Shown in pieces: positions 28,457 through 37,101 of a stretch of 64,000 nt of DNA (position 1 is the stretch's first letter; every line of letters begins with the position of its first letter). The stretch comes from Shewanella litoralis (lineage in GTDB: Bacteria > Pseudomonadota > Gammaproteobacteria > Enterobacterales > Shewanellaceae): contig NZ_WSRZ01000008.1 in the NCBI RefSeq assembly GCF_009828585.1, forward strand, positions 1-64,000, read 5' to 3'. The notes beneath the pieces were generated by a model. The model was not told the origin of the DNA, did not search any database, and was given only the letters and a program-made list of their open reading frames with translations. The translations under genes and the position numbers were made by a program.

Positions 28457-29392
28457 ATGAGTAACACCAACAATGCATTGGTGATCGAAAACCTTAAAAA
28501 AATCTATAAAGGCGGCGTGCAAGCTGTTAAATCGATTAGTTTAACGGTCAAGCAGGGTGACTTTTTTGCGTTACTCGGCCCTAATGGCGCAGGTAAATCG
28601 ACCACCATCGGTATTATCAGCTCATTAGTGCAGAAAACCTCTGGCACAGTGTCAGTGTTTGGATTTGATATAGACAAACAGCTTGAACAAGCAAAATTGT
28701 GTATTGGTTTAGTACCGCAAGAATTCAATTTCAATCAATTTGAAACCGTACAACAAATTGTGATTAACCAGGCAGGCTATTATGGTGTGCCTAAAGATGT
28801 TGCCATAGTTCGTGCAGAAAAGTACCTCACTCAACTCGACCTATGGCAAAAGCGTCACGCCCAAGCACGCGAGTTATCGGGCGGTATGAAACGCCGTTTA
28901 ATGATTGCGCGCGCGTTGATGCACGAGCCAAAACTGCTTATTTTAGATGAACCAACTGCAGGGGTAGACATTGAACTACGCCGCTCAATGTGGGACTTTT
29001 TAAAGCAAATCAATCAACAAGGTGTGACCATTATTTTAACCACTCACTACCTTGAAGAAGCCGAAATGCTGTGCCGCACCATTGGTATTATCGACACAGG
29101 TTTGCTGGTGGAATGCACCACCATGAAAGCCTTGCTCAGCAAGCTTGATGTGGAAACCTTTATTTTAGACTTACGCCACGACCTAGAGTCTGCACCGCAA
29201 TTAACCAATATGAACTGCCGTCTAACAGACAGCCATACTTTGGAGGTCGATGTGGCTAAATCACACAATATGAATGAGTTATTTGCTCAATTGAGCGCGG
29301 CAAATATTGAAGTGTTATCAATGCGCAACAAAGCCAACCGCCTAGAAGAGTTGTTTGTAGAACTGGTCGAAAAAGCCAAGGAGTCAAAATAA
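28457..29392 (+). CDS. yadG: ABC transporter ATP-binding protein (YadG-like)
   Basis: 311 residues. Walker A GPNGAGKST, signature LSGGMKRRLMIARAL, Walker B LLILDEPTAG. The DrrA/CcmA-type pattern with a ~90-residue C-terminal extension matches YadG. The start is ATG 28457, since GAGG (28446-28449) is seven bases before it; a longer frame upstream overlaps the hpt terminator. The permease gene starts on its last base. In E. coli, yadGH also lies near hpt, which supports the orthology. Confidence 0.88.
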   Translation: MSNTNNALVIENLKKIYKGGVQAVKSISLTVKQGDFFALLGPNGAGKSTTIGIISSLVQKTSGTVSVFGFDIDKQLEQAKLCIGLVPQEFNFNQFETVQQIVINQAGYYGVPKDVAIVRAEKYLTQLDLWQKRHAQARELSGGMKRRLMIARALMHEPKLLILDEPTAGVDIELRRSMWDFLKQINQQGVTIILTTHYLEEAEMLCRTIGIIDTGLLVECTTMKALLSKLDVETFILDLRHDLESAPQLTNMNCRLTDSHTLEVDVAKSHNMNELFAQLSAANIEVLSMRNKANRLEELFVELVEKAKESK

Positions 29393-30162
29393 TGAATCGC
29401 CTGTATTTTGTGGCTTTTAAAAGCATTTTAACCAAAGAAATTAATCGTTTTACCCGTATTTGGGTGCAAACGTTAGTGCCGCCAGCCATTACCATGACAT
29501 TGTATTTTCTTATTTTTGGTAATTTAGTCGGCAGCCGTATTGGTGAAATGGGTGGCGTAAGCTACATGGAATTTATTGCCCCAGGTTTAATCATGATGTC
29601 GGTAATAACCAACTCATATTCTAATGTGGCATCGTCGTTTTACAGCGCCAAGTTTCAACGCAACATTGAAGAAATCATGGTCGCGCCAGTACCGCATTAC
29701 GTGTTAATTGCCGGTTACGTTGGTGGCGGTGTCGCCCGTGGTTTGTGTGTGGGTTTAATTGTGACTGTCGTGGCAATGTTGTTTGTCAATATCACCCTTC
29801 ATCATGTTGGCCTTGTCATATTAACCGTATTTTTAACTTCGGTACTCTTCTCACTGGGTGGGTTAATCAACGCGGTATTTGCTAAAAGCTTTGACGACAT
29901 CAGCATCATTCCGACCTTTATTCTGACGCCTCTGACTTATTTAGGCGGGGTATTTTACTCGTTATCATTATTGCCTGAATTCTGGCAAGGCGTGTCGGGC
30001 TTAAACCCAGTAGTCTATATGATCAACGTATTCCGTTATGGCTTCTTAGGCTTCGCCGACATTAGCGTGCCACTGTCTATCGCTATTATGGTGGGCTTTT
30101 GTGTTAGCTTATGGTTTGTTGCTTATTATTTGATATCTCGTGGGATTGGATTAAGAAGTTAA
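29392..30162 (+). CDS. yadH: ABC-2 type permease (YadH-like)
   Basis: 256 residues with six hydrophobic helices in the ABC-2 layout. FLTSVLFSLGGLINAVFAKS and PLTYLGGVFYSLSLLPEFWQ are the conserved ABC-2 segments, and LNPVVYMINVFRYGFLG follows. It overlaps yadG by one base (TAATG), so ATPase and permease are coupled. Substrate unknown. A hairpin terminator follows. Confidence 0.9.
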   Translation: MNRLYFVAFKSILTKEINRFTRIWVQTLVPPAITMTLYFLIFGNLVGSRIGEMGGVSYMEFIAPGLIMMSVITNSYSNVASSFYSAKFQRNIEEIMVAPVPHYVLIAGYVGGGVARGLCVGLIVTVVAMLFVNITLHHVGLVILTVFLTSVLFSLGGLINAVFAKSFDDISIIPTFILTPLTYLGGVFYSLSLLPEFWQGVSGLNPVVYMINVFRYGFLGFADISVPLSIAIMVGFCVSLWFVAYYLISRGIGLRS

Positions 30163-30189
30163 TACATACCAAGCACAAAAAGAATTTAC

Positions 30190-30215
30190 AAAGGGCTCGC
30201 AAGGGCCTTTTTTTT
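30190..30215 (+). terminator. Terminator of yadGH
   Basis: AAAGGGCTC (30190-30198) and GGGCCTTT (30203-30210) form a stem capped by a GCAA tetraloop with one bulged G, followed by a run that makes eight T in total. It marks the left border of the accessory region. Confidence 0.82.
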
Positions 30216-30359
30216 GGGTGGTGTTTAGAAAATATTTACCTTGTAGGCTTATTCATAGGCGGGCTAATGATCGTTTTTAACTGTAATCCATTGGGCTTTG
30301 TACGCCTGTTTGGTGTAAACCTGCAACATGAGTATAGATTTGAGTTGTTTTTACATCAT

Positions 30360-30385
30360 CGAAATAACATGGCGAAATAACATGG
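30360..30385. repeat. 13-bp perfect tandem duplication
   Basis: CGAAATAACATGG occurs twice back to back (30360-30372 and 30373-30385). It directly abuts the palindrome CCATATATGG and lies 13 bases from hairpin repeat copy A, so it may mark an old insertion edge. Confidence 0.75.
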
Positions 30386-30398
30386 CCATATATGGACG

Positions 30399-30446
30399 CT
30401 CCCGGTGAGTCAAGACAATACTCTGCTCACCGAAGGCTTTTTGGCC
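30399..30446 (-). repeat. Hairpin repeat, copy A (REP-like)
   Basis: Minus-strand 48-base element GGCCAAAAAGCCTTCGGTGA... ending TTGACTCACCGGGAG. The arms CGGTGAG and CTCACCG pair perfectly around a 16-base loop. A second copy with the same ends lies at 34111-34156 on the plus strand. The first 21 bases differ by one deletion and the last 15 by two substitutions. Confidence 0.75.
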
Positions 30447-30639
30447 TTAGTTTTCTGTACAACATTCTCACTCTTATCGTTGCTTTTGATGCGCTCATTT
30501 ACCGCTAGAAGCGGTTGTACTGCCATATATACGGGCTTAACAGCCAAGCTGCGCCCCTAATGAAATCCGTACCACTGCGCCGGTCAATTGAAACACCCAT
30601 GCGGATTAGGTTTTTCCTATCCTTGGCCTATTCGGGCTA

Positions 30640-30779
30640 GCACTGGTTGGACTGAGCCATTTCTTCATCAATAACAACAACCCTGGTGAGTATTTAATGC
30701 GCTATCTCGCGGCTCTTATCACCCACTCGGGTTAACAACCCTTGGCCAGACCGAGCTCTGCAAGATAGCGACAACGGGG
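30640..30779 (-). ncRNA. Possible IS110-type bridge RNA region
   Basis: Non-coding DNA directly downstream of the IS110-family transposase stop, on the same strand. It contains a long-range stem, CGCTATCT (30770-30763) with AGATAGCG (30707-30700), enclosing CTCGG/CCGAG and the short hairpin GGGTT-gtt-AACCC. IS1111-type members of the IS110 family keep their guide RNA in the 3' non-coding end, so position and folding fit. The limits are approximate, and activity is doubtful because the transposase is truncated. Confidence 0.35.
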
Positions 30780-31487
30780 TTAACAAGTACCATGGTTTAC
30801 ACCTTGATTTGCAGCATATTGCGGAGCATAAGGCACTTGCTTTTGTAATAAAATCCATATCAGTCTGGCGAGTCTATGAGCCGTGGCAACCACTGTACTG
30901 CAGATGCTTTTTCGGCTTCTTAACTGTGTTATCCAGAGGTTTAAATCATCTTGTTTTTTACTTGCATGGCTGACGACGGTTCTAGCACCATGAATAAGCT
31001 GTTTGCGTAAATAGCCGTTGCCTCGCTTGGTGATATTGCCATTGACACTTCGATGGCCAGAGGCAAATTGCTTTGGGGTTAACCCCAGCCACACACCCAG
31101 TTCTTTAGCAGTATTAAACGCCTGGCCTTTGCCAATTGATGCAACAAACGCTGAAGCGATAATAGGGCCGATACCTGGAATGCTGAGTAATATTTTTCCA
31201 TTAGGGTCACGTTCGACAAGCTTTTTTATCAAGGTATTAATTCTGTTTAAACGTGTATTAACACTTTGATATTCTTCCCAGAAGTCATTAGCCATCAGTT
31301 TAATAATCGGACGTTGTGACGCATCGTTAATGATGTCCCACATAGCCACTTCAAATGCTTTATAACCTTGGGCAAAGCAAATCCCAAAATCGACTAATAC
31401 ACCCCGAATTTGATTAGTGCAGGCAGTTTTCTCCTTCACTAAACGTTCTCTGACTCGGTGTAAAAGCAATCGAACAAGGCCACCCAA
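30780..31487 (-). pseudogene. IS110-family transposase, N-terminally truncated
   Basis: 235 residues carry the C-terminal Transposase_20 part: ILLSIPGIGPIIASAFVASI, LGVWLGLTPKQFASGHRS, and ITKRGNGYLRKQLIHGARTV. The Ser in ASGHRS is in the place of the catalytic Ser of IS110 recombinases. The whole N-terminal DEDD (RuvC-like) domain of ~100 or more residues is missing: the frame stays open only to 31526, where a stop appears, and no other frame there encodes it. The first codon shown is a TTG without a ribosome binding site. It ends next to a divergent Y1 transposase. Most likely an immobile remnant. Confidence 0.8.
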
Positions 31488-31552
31488 AATAGTTGGCGAA
31501 ATAATAGACAGTAAACTAAGCTTTATTTACCCTTCCTAAATGGTATTTAAAG

Positions 31553-32530
31553 ATGGCCAGACCAAGACAGACAATCGTTAGTCTAGAAGATACTCCTTAC
31601 TATCACTGCTGCTCGCGTGTGGTGCGTAAGGCATTTCTGTGTGGAATTGATAACTCAACAGGTGAGAACTTTGAGCATCGGCGTGAGTGGGTTGATTCAC
31701 GCATTCTTGAGTTAGCGACCATCTTTGCTATCGATATCTGTGCCTACGCCGTGATGAGTAATCACTTACATGTGGTGTTGAAAGTCGATGCTGACAAAGT
31801 AAAACAGTGGTCAGATAAAGAAGTGCTCATTCAATGGTACAAAGGCTTTAAGGGCACGTTACTCACACAAAAATACCTGAAAGAAGAAGACCTTAACTCA
31901 TTTGAGCTTCAAACGGTTAATGAATGCATTACCGAATACCGTAAGCGCTTAATTGATATCAGTTGGTTTATGCGCTCACTCAGTGAGCCCATCGCCAGAA
32001 TGGCCAATAAAGAAGATAAGTGCACAGGCCGATTCTGGGAAGGGCGCTTTAAGTCTCAAGCACTACTTGATGAAGCCGCAGTACTAGCCTGTATGGCTTA
32101 TGTTGATTTAAACCCAGTCAGAGCTAAGATAGCTGCAACTCCTGAAACCTCAGATTACACCAGTATTCAGCGCCGTATCAATTCAGCAATGAAAGGTGAA
32201 CAACCTCCAGAGCTATTACCGTTTGTAGGTAATGAGCGACTCAATATGCCTAACGGACTCATGTTCAGCGTGAAAGACTACATAATATTGGTTGAAGATA
32301 CCGGTCGGATTATTCGAGAAGATAAGCGTGGCGCAATTAGCTCAAGCAGTCAGGATATACTGAATAGATTAAACATCCCAGCAGAGAATTGGCTTAAAAT
32401 CACCACAGAGTTTGGTGCATTATTCAAAGGTGCTGTCGGTGCCTTACCTGCATTAACAGAGTATTGTGAGCACCTAGAGCGAAAACGACGACAAGGCGCA
32501 TCAAATTGTCAACGTTGGCTGCAAGCTTAA
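31553..32530 (+). CDS. REP-associated tyrosine transposase (Y1/HUH, RAYT-like)
   Basis: 325 residues. It opens PYYHCCSRVVRKAFLCG, continues to the HUH motif H71-L-H73 in VMSNHLHVVL, and carries the likely catalytic Tyr183 in ACMAYVDLNPVRA. This is the RAYT/TnpA_REP form of IS200-type single-strand transposases, with a long C-terminal extension. RAYTs are single-copy domesticated enzymes linked to REP hairpins. Two hairpin repeats lie 1.1 kb left and 1.6 kb right of it. The gene is intact. The next 549 bases downstream hold no recognisable gene. Confidence 0.85.
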   Translation: MARPRQTIVSLEDTPYYHCCSRVVRKAFLCGIDNSTGENFEHRREWVDSRILELATIFAIDICAYAVMSNHLHVVLKVDADKVKQWSDKEVLIQWYKGFKGTLLTQKYLKEEDLNSFELQTVNECITEYRKRLIDISWFMRSLSEPIARMANKEDKCTGRFWEGRFKSQALLDEAAVLACMAYVDLNPVRAKIAATPETSDYTSIQRRINSAMKGEQPPELLPFVGNERLNMPNGLMFSVKDYIILVEDTGRIIREDKRGAISSSSQDILNRLNIPAENWLKITTEFGALFKGAVGALPALTEYCEHLERKRRQGASNCQRWLQA

Positions 32531-33079
32531 GTAAAACAGACTAAAAAATATTGTTTATCCACTGCTTGATTGATATCAGGTCCCTAGACGTGCGCTACGT
32601 TTAGCGTTTTCCCCTGCAGCCTTCGTATAATTTTAAGTGGTAATATCTTTAGATTGAATTTGTCGATTTGAACAATACAAAATACGTAGATTACCGTGCA
32701 GAAGATTAAAAATAAAAGTCATTATGTCTATCGGCATAATCGTGGGTGGCAATATTAAGAAGAGCCTGTATATGCCTTGTTTAAGAGGCGTCGTAATACC
32801 AGCTGTCTGCTAAAGCGTTTGATGCTTGGAATGACCTACAAAACAAGTAGCCATAAAATTAAAAATTTAATTAAGACAGACATTTAAAAATTTGGTCCCA
32901 TTGGTTACTTATATGATGTAGCCATCTTGGTTGCATGGTCGAGTTGAAAACTCAATAATATCGATTACCCCACACTGATATGTTCAGTCATGCCGTCTCA
33001 GCTCATATCTTTAACTTGATCCCTTTGCTATATTTTATTGTAAAGCAGACTCGTGCTCAGATTTATCTCAGGAGGTTAT
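32531..33079. other. Intergenic region without recognised gene
   Basis: 549 AT-rich bases between the Y1 transposase and the binding-protein gene. No frame is supported and no trace of the missing IS110 N-terminus was found on the minus strand. A small perfect stem GAGTT-gaa-AACTC sits near 32940. Confidence 0.5.
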
Positions 33080-34084
33080 GTGACGAGATTACTCGTATTG
33101 TTGATTATCTTTAGTGTAATAACCATATCTTCTGTCTATGGAAAAGAATTGAAGTTTGCAGTGGTACCTAAGTTCAACAGTATTTTTTTTGAGCAAAGTA
33201 AAATTGGTTGCATAGATGCTGCCGCTCAAATAAAAGGCGTAGAGTGCATATATCGGGGACCCAATATAAGTAACGTGAGGATGCAAGACCAGGTAATAAA
33301 TCAGCTGATTGATGAAGGTATAGATGGTATTGCTGTCGCCATTACACAATCTAAATATCTCGCTAATAATAGCCTGAAAAGAGCTAAAGAAGTAGGCATC
33401 CCGATTATTACCTATGACTCTGATTTTGATGCTTTAGAAGACCCTAATAATTTACGCCTGGCCTATGTAGGCACAGACAATTTTGAATTAGGTAAATCAT
33501 TAGGTGAAGAGTTAAAAAAACTTCGGCCCAATGGGGGAACACTTATAATGCAATCTGGGCGACCAGATTCTCCTAATTTGAATTTAAGACTGATGGGAGT
33601 CCGTTCTGCATTATCTGGAAAAAAATACGATGCCCCTCCTGGAGAATTGCTTAATAACGACTCGGGCTGGACTGAAGTTAGAGAGCCTTTTTTTAATTTT
33701 GATCAACTTGATCAATCTGTTAAGCAGATGGAATCTGTTTTGAAAGGTAAGCCTGTAAAAACTGACTCTTTTATTGCTGTCGGTGGTTGGCCGCAAAATG
33801 ACCAGGCACTTTACCGTGAAATGATTGGCCCGTACCTGGCAAAAATTAATGACAACAAGGTCATTATCGTTATCACTGATACATCCTCTGAACAATTAAC
33901 GATGTTGGGAGAGCATCTTGCTCATATCAATATTGGTCAAAACCCATATGAAATGGGCAGACAAGCCATTTTGACACTTTATAATATTGTAACAGAACAA
34001 CAATATGAGAAAACAATTTACATCCCGACTTCAATTTGTACACCTGATAACGTTGATACCTGCACCAAGAGTGTGGGATTGTAA
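33080..34084 (+). CDS. Orphan periplasmic sugar-binding-type protein (RbsB-like)
   Basis: 334 residues. The signal peptide (RLLVLLIIFSVITISSVYG) is followed by a Peripla_BP_4 fold: FAVVPKFNSIFFEQSKIGCI, DGIAVAITQSKYL, GIPIITYDSDFD, LAYVGTDNFELGKSLGEEL and INIGQNPYEMGRQAI. A Cys pair near each end may form disulfides. AGGAGG at 33070-33075 sets a GTG start at 33080. No permease, ATPase or histidine kinase is next to it, so it may work as a sensor partner (TorT/LuxP-like) or with a distant transporter. It lies inside the accessory region. Confidence 0.83.
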   Translation: MTRLLVLLIIFSVITISSVYGKELKFAVVPKFNSIFFEQSKIGCIDAAAQIKGVECIYRGPNISNVRMQDQVINQLIDEGIDGIAVAITQSKYLANNSLKRAKEVGIPIITYDSDFDALEDPNNLRLAYVGTDNFELGKSLGEELKKLRPNGGTLIMQSGRPDSPNLNLRLMGVRSALSGKKYDAPPGELLNNDSGWTEVREPFFNFDQLDQSVKQMESVLKGKPVKTDSFIAVGGWPQNDQALYREMIGPYLAKINDNKVIIVITDTSSEQLTMLGEHLAHINIGQNPYEMGRQAILTLYNIVTEQQYEKTIYIPTSICTPDNVDTCTKSVGL

Positions 34085-34110
34085 GCATTACCTATTTAAA
34101 ATAATTACAT

Positions 34111-34156
34111 GGCCAAAAGCCTTCGGTGAGTGAGTGTTATATTGATTCACTGGGAG
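34111..34156 (+). repeat. Hairpin repeat, copy B (REP-like)
   Basis: 46 bases sharing both ends with copy A at 30399-30446 but on the opposite strand. The hairpin arms here are CGGTGAGT and ATTCACTG; the changed bases keep pairing through G-U pairs. The 188-base gap 34085-34272 contains this element and the next gene's promoter. Confidence 0.7.
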
Positions 34157-34272
34157 TATATTAAAATGAGTTGAATGCTTTAGGTCTAAATAAATCGATA
34201 AAAACTCATTTTTCCAACAGATTAGCTGTTGAAAGGTAATAGCTGCTTCGTTGCTAATAAAAGGAATTAATT

Positions 34273-35622
34273 TTGCGTTTTTTCAATTGGGTCTACTTTT
34301 TGTTTTTTATGATATTAACTTTCTGCGCTAATTCATGGGCAACAAATACTGTTGATATTTTACCTATGCGCGACAGGGCTGATTTTCTCGATAATATATT
34401 GGCAAAACGTGTTGAGCTATTATTGCCCAAGCTAATGAACGAACATAAGCTAGATATGTGGGTCATCATTGGCCGTGAGTACAATGAAGATCCAGTGCTT
34501 AAAACATTATTACCTGCAACGTGGTTATCTGCTCGTCGTACAACCATATTAGTGTTTGCTCGTAAAAGTGATGGCAGTATAGGTGCTCATGCTATTGCGC
34601 CTTATAACGTTGGCCATGTCTTCGAAAAAGCGTGGGATAAAGCAAAACAACCCAATCAATGGTTAGCACTTAATGAATTAATTGAAAGCTACCGACCTAA
34701 TAGCATCGGTATTAATCAATCTTCACATTGGGCACATGCTGATGGGTTGGTCGCAACCGATAAAGAAAGCCTGTTATCGCATTTACCTGAAAAATACAAA
34801 ACCAAAGTTGTTTCAGCTGAACCGGTTGTCATCGGTTGGCTAGAACAAAGAATCCCTGAAGAAATAGCGATTTACAAAGATATTGTAAAATTAGCGCATT
34901 CGATAATAGCAGAAGCATTTTCAAGCAGGGTTATCACCCCAGGGCAAACAACGACTGACGATGTGGTTTGGTGGCTTAGAGAGCGCATTGTTGAACTTAA
35001 GCTACAAACTTGGTTTCACCCAACCGTTTCAATTCAACGAAGTGATAACGTTAATGTTAAGCATAATTCAAGTTTAGCGAATGACGACGGTAAACAGATT
35101 ATTTTACCGGGCGATCTATTGCATGTTGATTTTGGCATAACCTATTTACGCTTAAATACCGATACGCAGCAACATGCTTATGTATTAAAACCGGGTGAAA
35201 CCGAGGCGCCCCACTATTTACAAAAGGCACTGTTATTTGGCAATCAACTCCAAGATATCTTTACGGGGCATTTCTCTGAAGGATTGACGGGTAACCAAGT
35301 GTTGGCGCGTTCTCGTCAACAGGCCATTTCACAAGGGTTACAGCCAACCATTTATACCCACCCGCTGGGTTATCATGGCCATGGTGCCGGCACTACGCTG
35401 GGGATGTGGGATTCGCAAGAGGGAGTACCAGGCGATGGTGATTACCCATTACATGTAAATACCGCGTATGCCATTGAGCTGAATAACGCTATTTTTATAG
35501 AAGAGTGGAAAAAAGAAATTAGAATCATGTTAGAAGAAGATGCCATTTTCGATAAATCGGGGGTGTGGTATCTCAATGGCAGACAAACAGAACTTCTGTT
35601 AATTAAGCCTCGTGCCAGTTAA
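34273..35622 (+). CDS. Secreted M24-family metallopeptidase (Xaa-Pro aminopeptidase-like)
   Basis: 449 residues with a signal peptide (YFLFFMILTFCANSWA), so probably periplasmic. An N-terminal creatinase-like domain is followed by the pita-bread fold from about residue 200. The metal ligands can be placed at D286 (LHVDFG), D297 (NTDTQ), H370 (GYHGHGAG), E402 (YAIELNN) and E421 or E422 (IMLEEDA), so the site is complete. Probably removes or processes small Pro-containing peptides. TTG start with AAGGAATTAA upstream. A shared terminator separates it from the convergent DUF1097 gene. Confidence 0.85.
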   Translation: MRFFNWVYFLFFMILTFCANSWATNTVDILPMRDRADFLDNILAKRVELLLPKLMNEHKLDMWVIIGREYNEDPVLKTLLPATWLSARRTTILVFARKSDGSIGAHAIAPYNVGHVFEKAWDKAKQPNQWLALNELIESYRPNSIGINQSSHWAHADGLVATDKESLLSHLPEKYKTKVVSAEPVVIGWLEQRIPEEIAIYKDIVKLAHSIIAEAFSSRVITPGQTTTDDVVWWLRERIVELKLQTWFHPTVSIQRSDNVNVKHNSSLANDDGKQIILPGDLLHVDFGITYLRLNTDTQQHAYVLKPGETEAPHYLQKALLFGNQLQDIFTGHFSEGLTGNQVLARSRQQAISQGLQPTIYTHPLGYHGHGAGTTLGMWDSQEGVPGDGDYPLHVNTAYAIELNNAIFIEEWKKEIRIMLEEDAIFDKSGVWYLNGRQTELLLIKPRAS

Positions 35623-35656
35623 TGGTTAGTTATTGTTGCTGAATGAAAACTCAAAG

Positions 35657-35684
35657 AATAAGCCGATGTGTTCATCGGCTTATT
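35657..35684. terminator. Bidirectional terminator
   Basis: AATAAGCCGATG (35657-35668) pairs perfectly with CATCGGCTTATT (35673-35684) with a TGTT loop. It lies between convergent genes ending at 35622 and 35720, with an A-rich tract on one side and a T-rich tract on the other. Confidence 0.82.
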
Positions 35685-35719
35685 TAATGCAAGATTTGTT
35701 TACGTTCTAATCGCAGTTG

Positions 35720-36211
35720 CTACATTTCTTTTACTGCATCATCTTTTATTGATTCTGCTGTTTTGTCCGTTAAGGTAATAAGTAAGCCAGTGAGTAAGCT
35801 CATGCTATAGCCAAGTACAGCGCCAATCATTAACGGTGGAATAATAGCGGCAAGGTCGGCATTAAGTGCGAATGTGATACAGCACCCAATAAAGGTTCCA
35901 GGAATAAACGCAAAGTTTTTATTGCTGGCTTGTAGGCACATAAACGCAGTCACAATACCGGTTAATGCGTAGCTAATGATAGATGAGCCTAATACGCCAC
36001 TGCCTGCAATAATTAACCATCCCCAGAATACGCCTGAAAGATTGGTTGTCATTGCCATCATCATTCCTTTTACGCCCGTTTCGGTTTGCGCGAAAAAGGT
36101 GCTGCAACCAAGAAAGCCGACCCATGTGACCAGATGAAACACATCCGCAAGCCCAGCCCAAACGGCTGCCAATAAACCTGCAGAAATAGCAATTTGCCAA
36201 CGATGCGCCAT
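35720..36211 (-). CDS. DUF1097 family membrane protein
   Basis: 163 residues with five hydrophobic helices. ISAGLLAAVWAGLADVFHL at the start and TWVGFLGCSTFF after it fit DUF1097, a family of small inner membrane proteins of unknown function (YcdZ-like). AGAGGCGACT precedes the ATG. The 320-base gap upstream (36212-36531) holds no recognised element. Probably monocistronic. Confidence 0.8.
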   Translation of the reverse strand: MAHRWQIAISAGLLAAVWAGLADVFHLVTWVGFLGCSTFFAQTETGVKGMMMAMTTNLSGVFWGWLIIAGSGVLGSSIISYALTGIVTAFMCLQASNKNFAFIPGTFIGCCITFALNADLAAIIPPLMIGAVLGYSMSLLTGLLITLTDKTAESIKDDAVKEM

Positions 36212-36531
36212 AGTCGCCTCTCAAGATTAAAAAATAGAACGGTGAGTTCTAAATTTAGCACAATAAGGCCAATATATGCAGTTTAGTTTTATAAAAAGCG
36301 ATCCAGTTCGCAAATAATCGCGATAGCTAATACAGTCTCAAAACGGGCTCGAGCGCTTATTTTATAATGATATCAAGATGCTGTTATTGATTTTGCTGTA
36401 GCTCCGCGCGTCTACAGATTGATCATTATTTTATGCTGGTTTGGTTTAAAATGGGTGATTTAAGGACATTGATAGCATGAGGTTATTAAGATAGGTTTTA
36501 TCGTGGATGTGCATCTGTTTTACGTGCAACA

Positions 36532-36783
36532 TTATTTAAAAGTGACTTTGCCGCCCACTATTTTATAGGCTGGAGCGCCTCTTACTAAGGTGTCTCGAGC
36601 AAATATTTGGCCACACTCAGGACAGGTGCACGCCACTTGAGTATTATCTTTTACGATACGTTCTTTAAAGCATTTTATTAAGGCACCTTTACCGCCTTTG
36701 CGATAGGTAAACAGTTGGGCTTTACACTGAGCGCAGAAGATATCCACTGTCCGTGTTGGGCCTTTTTTGTTAGGTTTTGCCAT
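36532..36783 (-). CDS. Small zinc-ribbon-like protein, 83 aa
   Basis: Two CxxC knuckles, FCAQCKAQ near residue 17 and CTCPECGQ near 50, suggest a bound zinc. Basic overall, with MAKPNKKGPTR at the start. Many small Shewanella zinc ribbons of this sort are uncharacterised; a nucleic acid binding role is plausible but unproven. It stands alone. The 318 bases upstream (36784-37101) show no recognised element. Confidence 0.72.
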   Translation of the reverse strand: MAKPNKKGPTRTVDIFCAQCKAQLFTYRKGGKGALIKCFKERIVKDNTQVACTCPECGQIFARDTLVRGAPAYKIVGGKVTFK

Positions 36784-37101
36784 ATTAAGTCTTATTTCCG
36801 CGTTTGAAGGTGAATGTTTATTGTCATAAAATCGTGATTGATATGAATAATAATGAGTTTTGATTGGCCTATCTGCAACCAGTGGTGGTCCATTTTGATG
36901 GTTTTAAAACTTAACAGGTCAATTAATGTTCGTTTAGTATTTTGTCTGGTCGTAAACATTTAATCATTGAACAAATTATTTAATTTTGATCTACGCTTTT
37001 AAATCATATTAACTCTTTAATCTGAGTTCAGGATATTGAGACAACTCGTACGGCCACCGTGAATGTAGGTCGCTGTAAAAGTTACACAGGGATAAACATT
37101 A

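Noticed and set aside
30111-30380. 89-residue frame past yadH
   Set aside because: It runs through the yadGH terminator hairpin and has no start signal; treated as a chance frame.
30535-30600. Possible integron attC-like site (GGCTTAACAGCC followed by CAAGCTGCGCC)
   Set aside because: Only one half resembles an attC core; no matching GTTRRRY end or cassette arrangement follows, and no integrase is present.
32581-32640. Short frame resembling a protein end downstream of the Y1 transposase
   Set aside because: Only ~17 codons between stops; no homology that I can recognise.
36784-37101. Possible c-di-GMP riboswitch before the GGDEF gene
   Set aside because: The conserved core sequence of known c-di-GMP riboswitches was not found.
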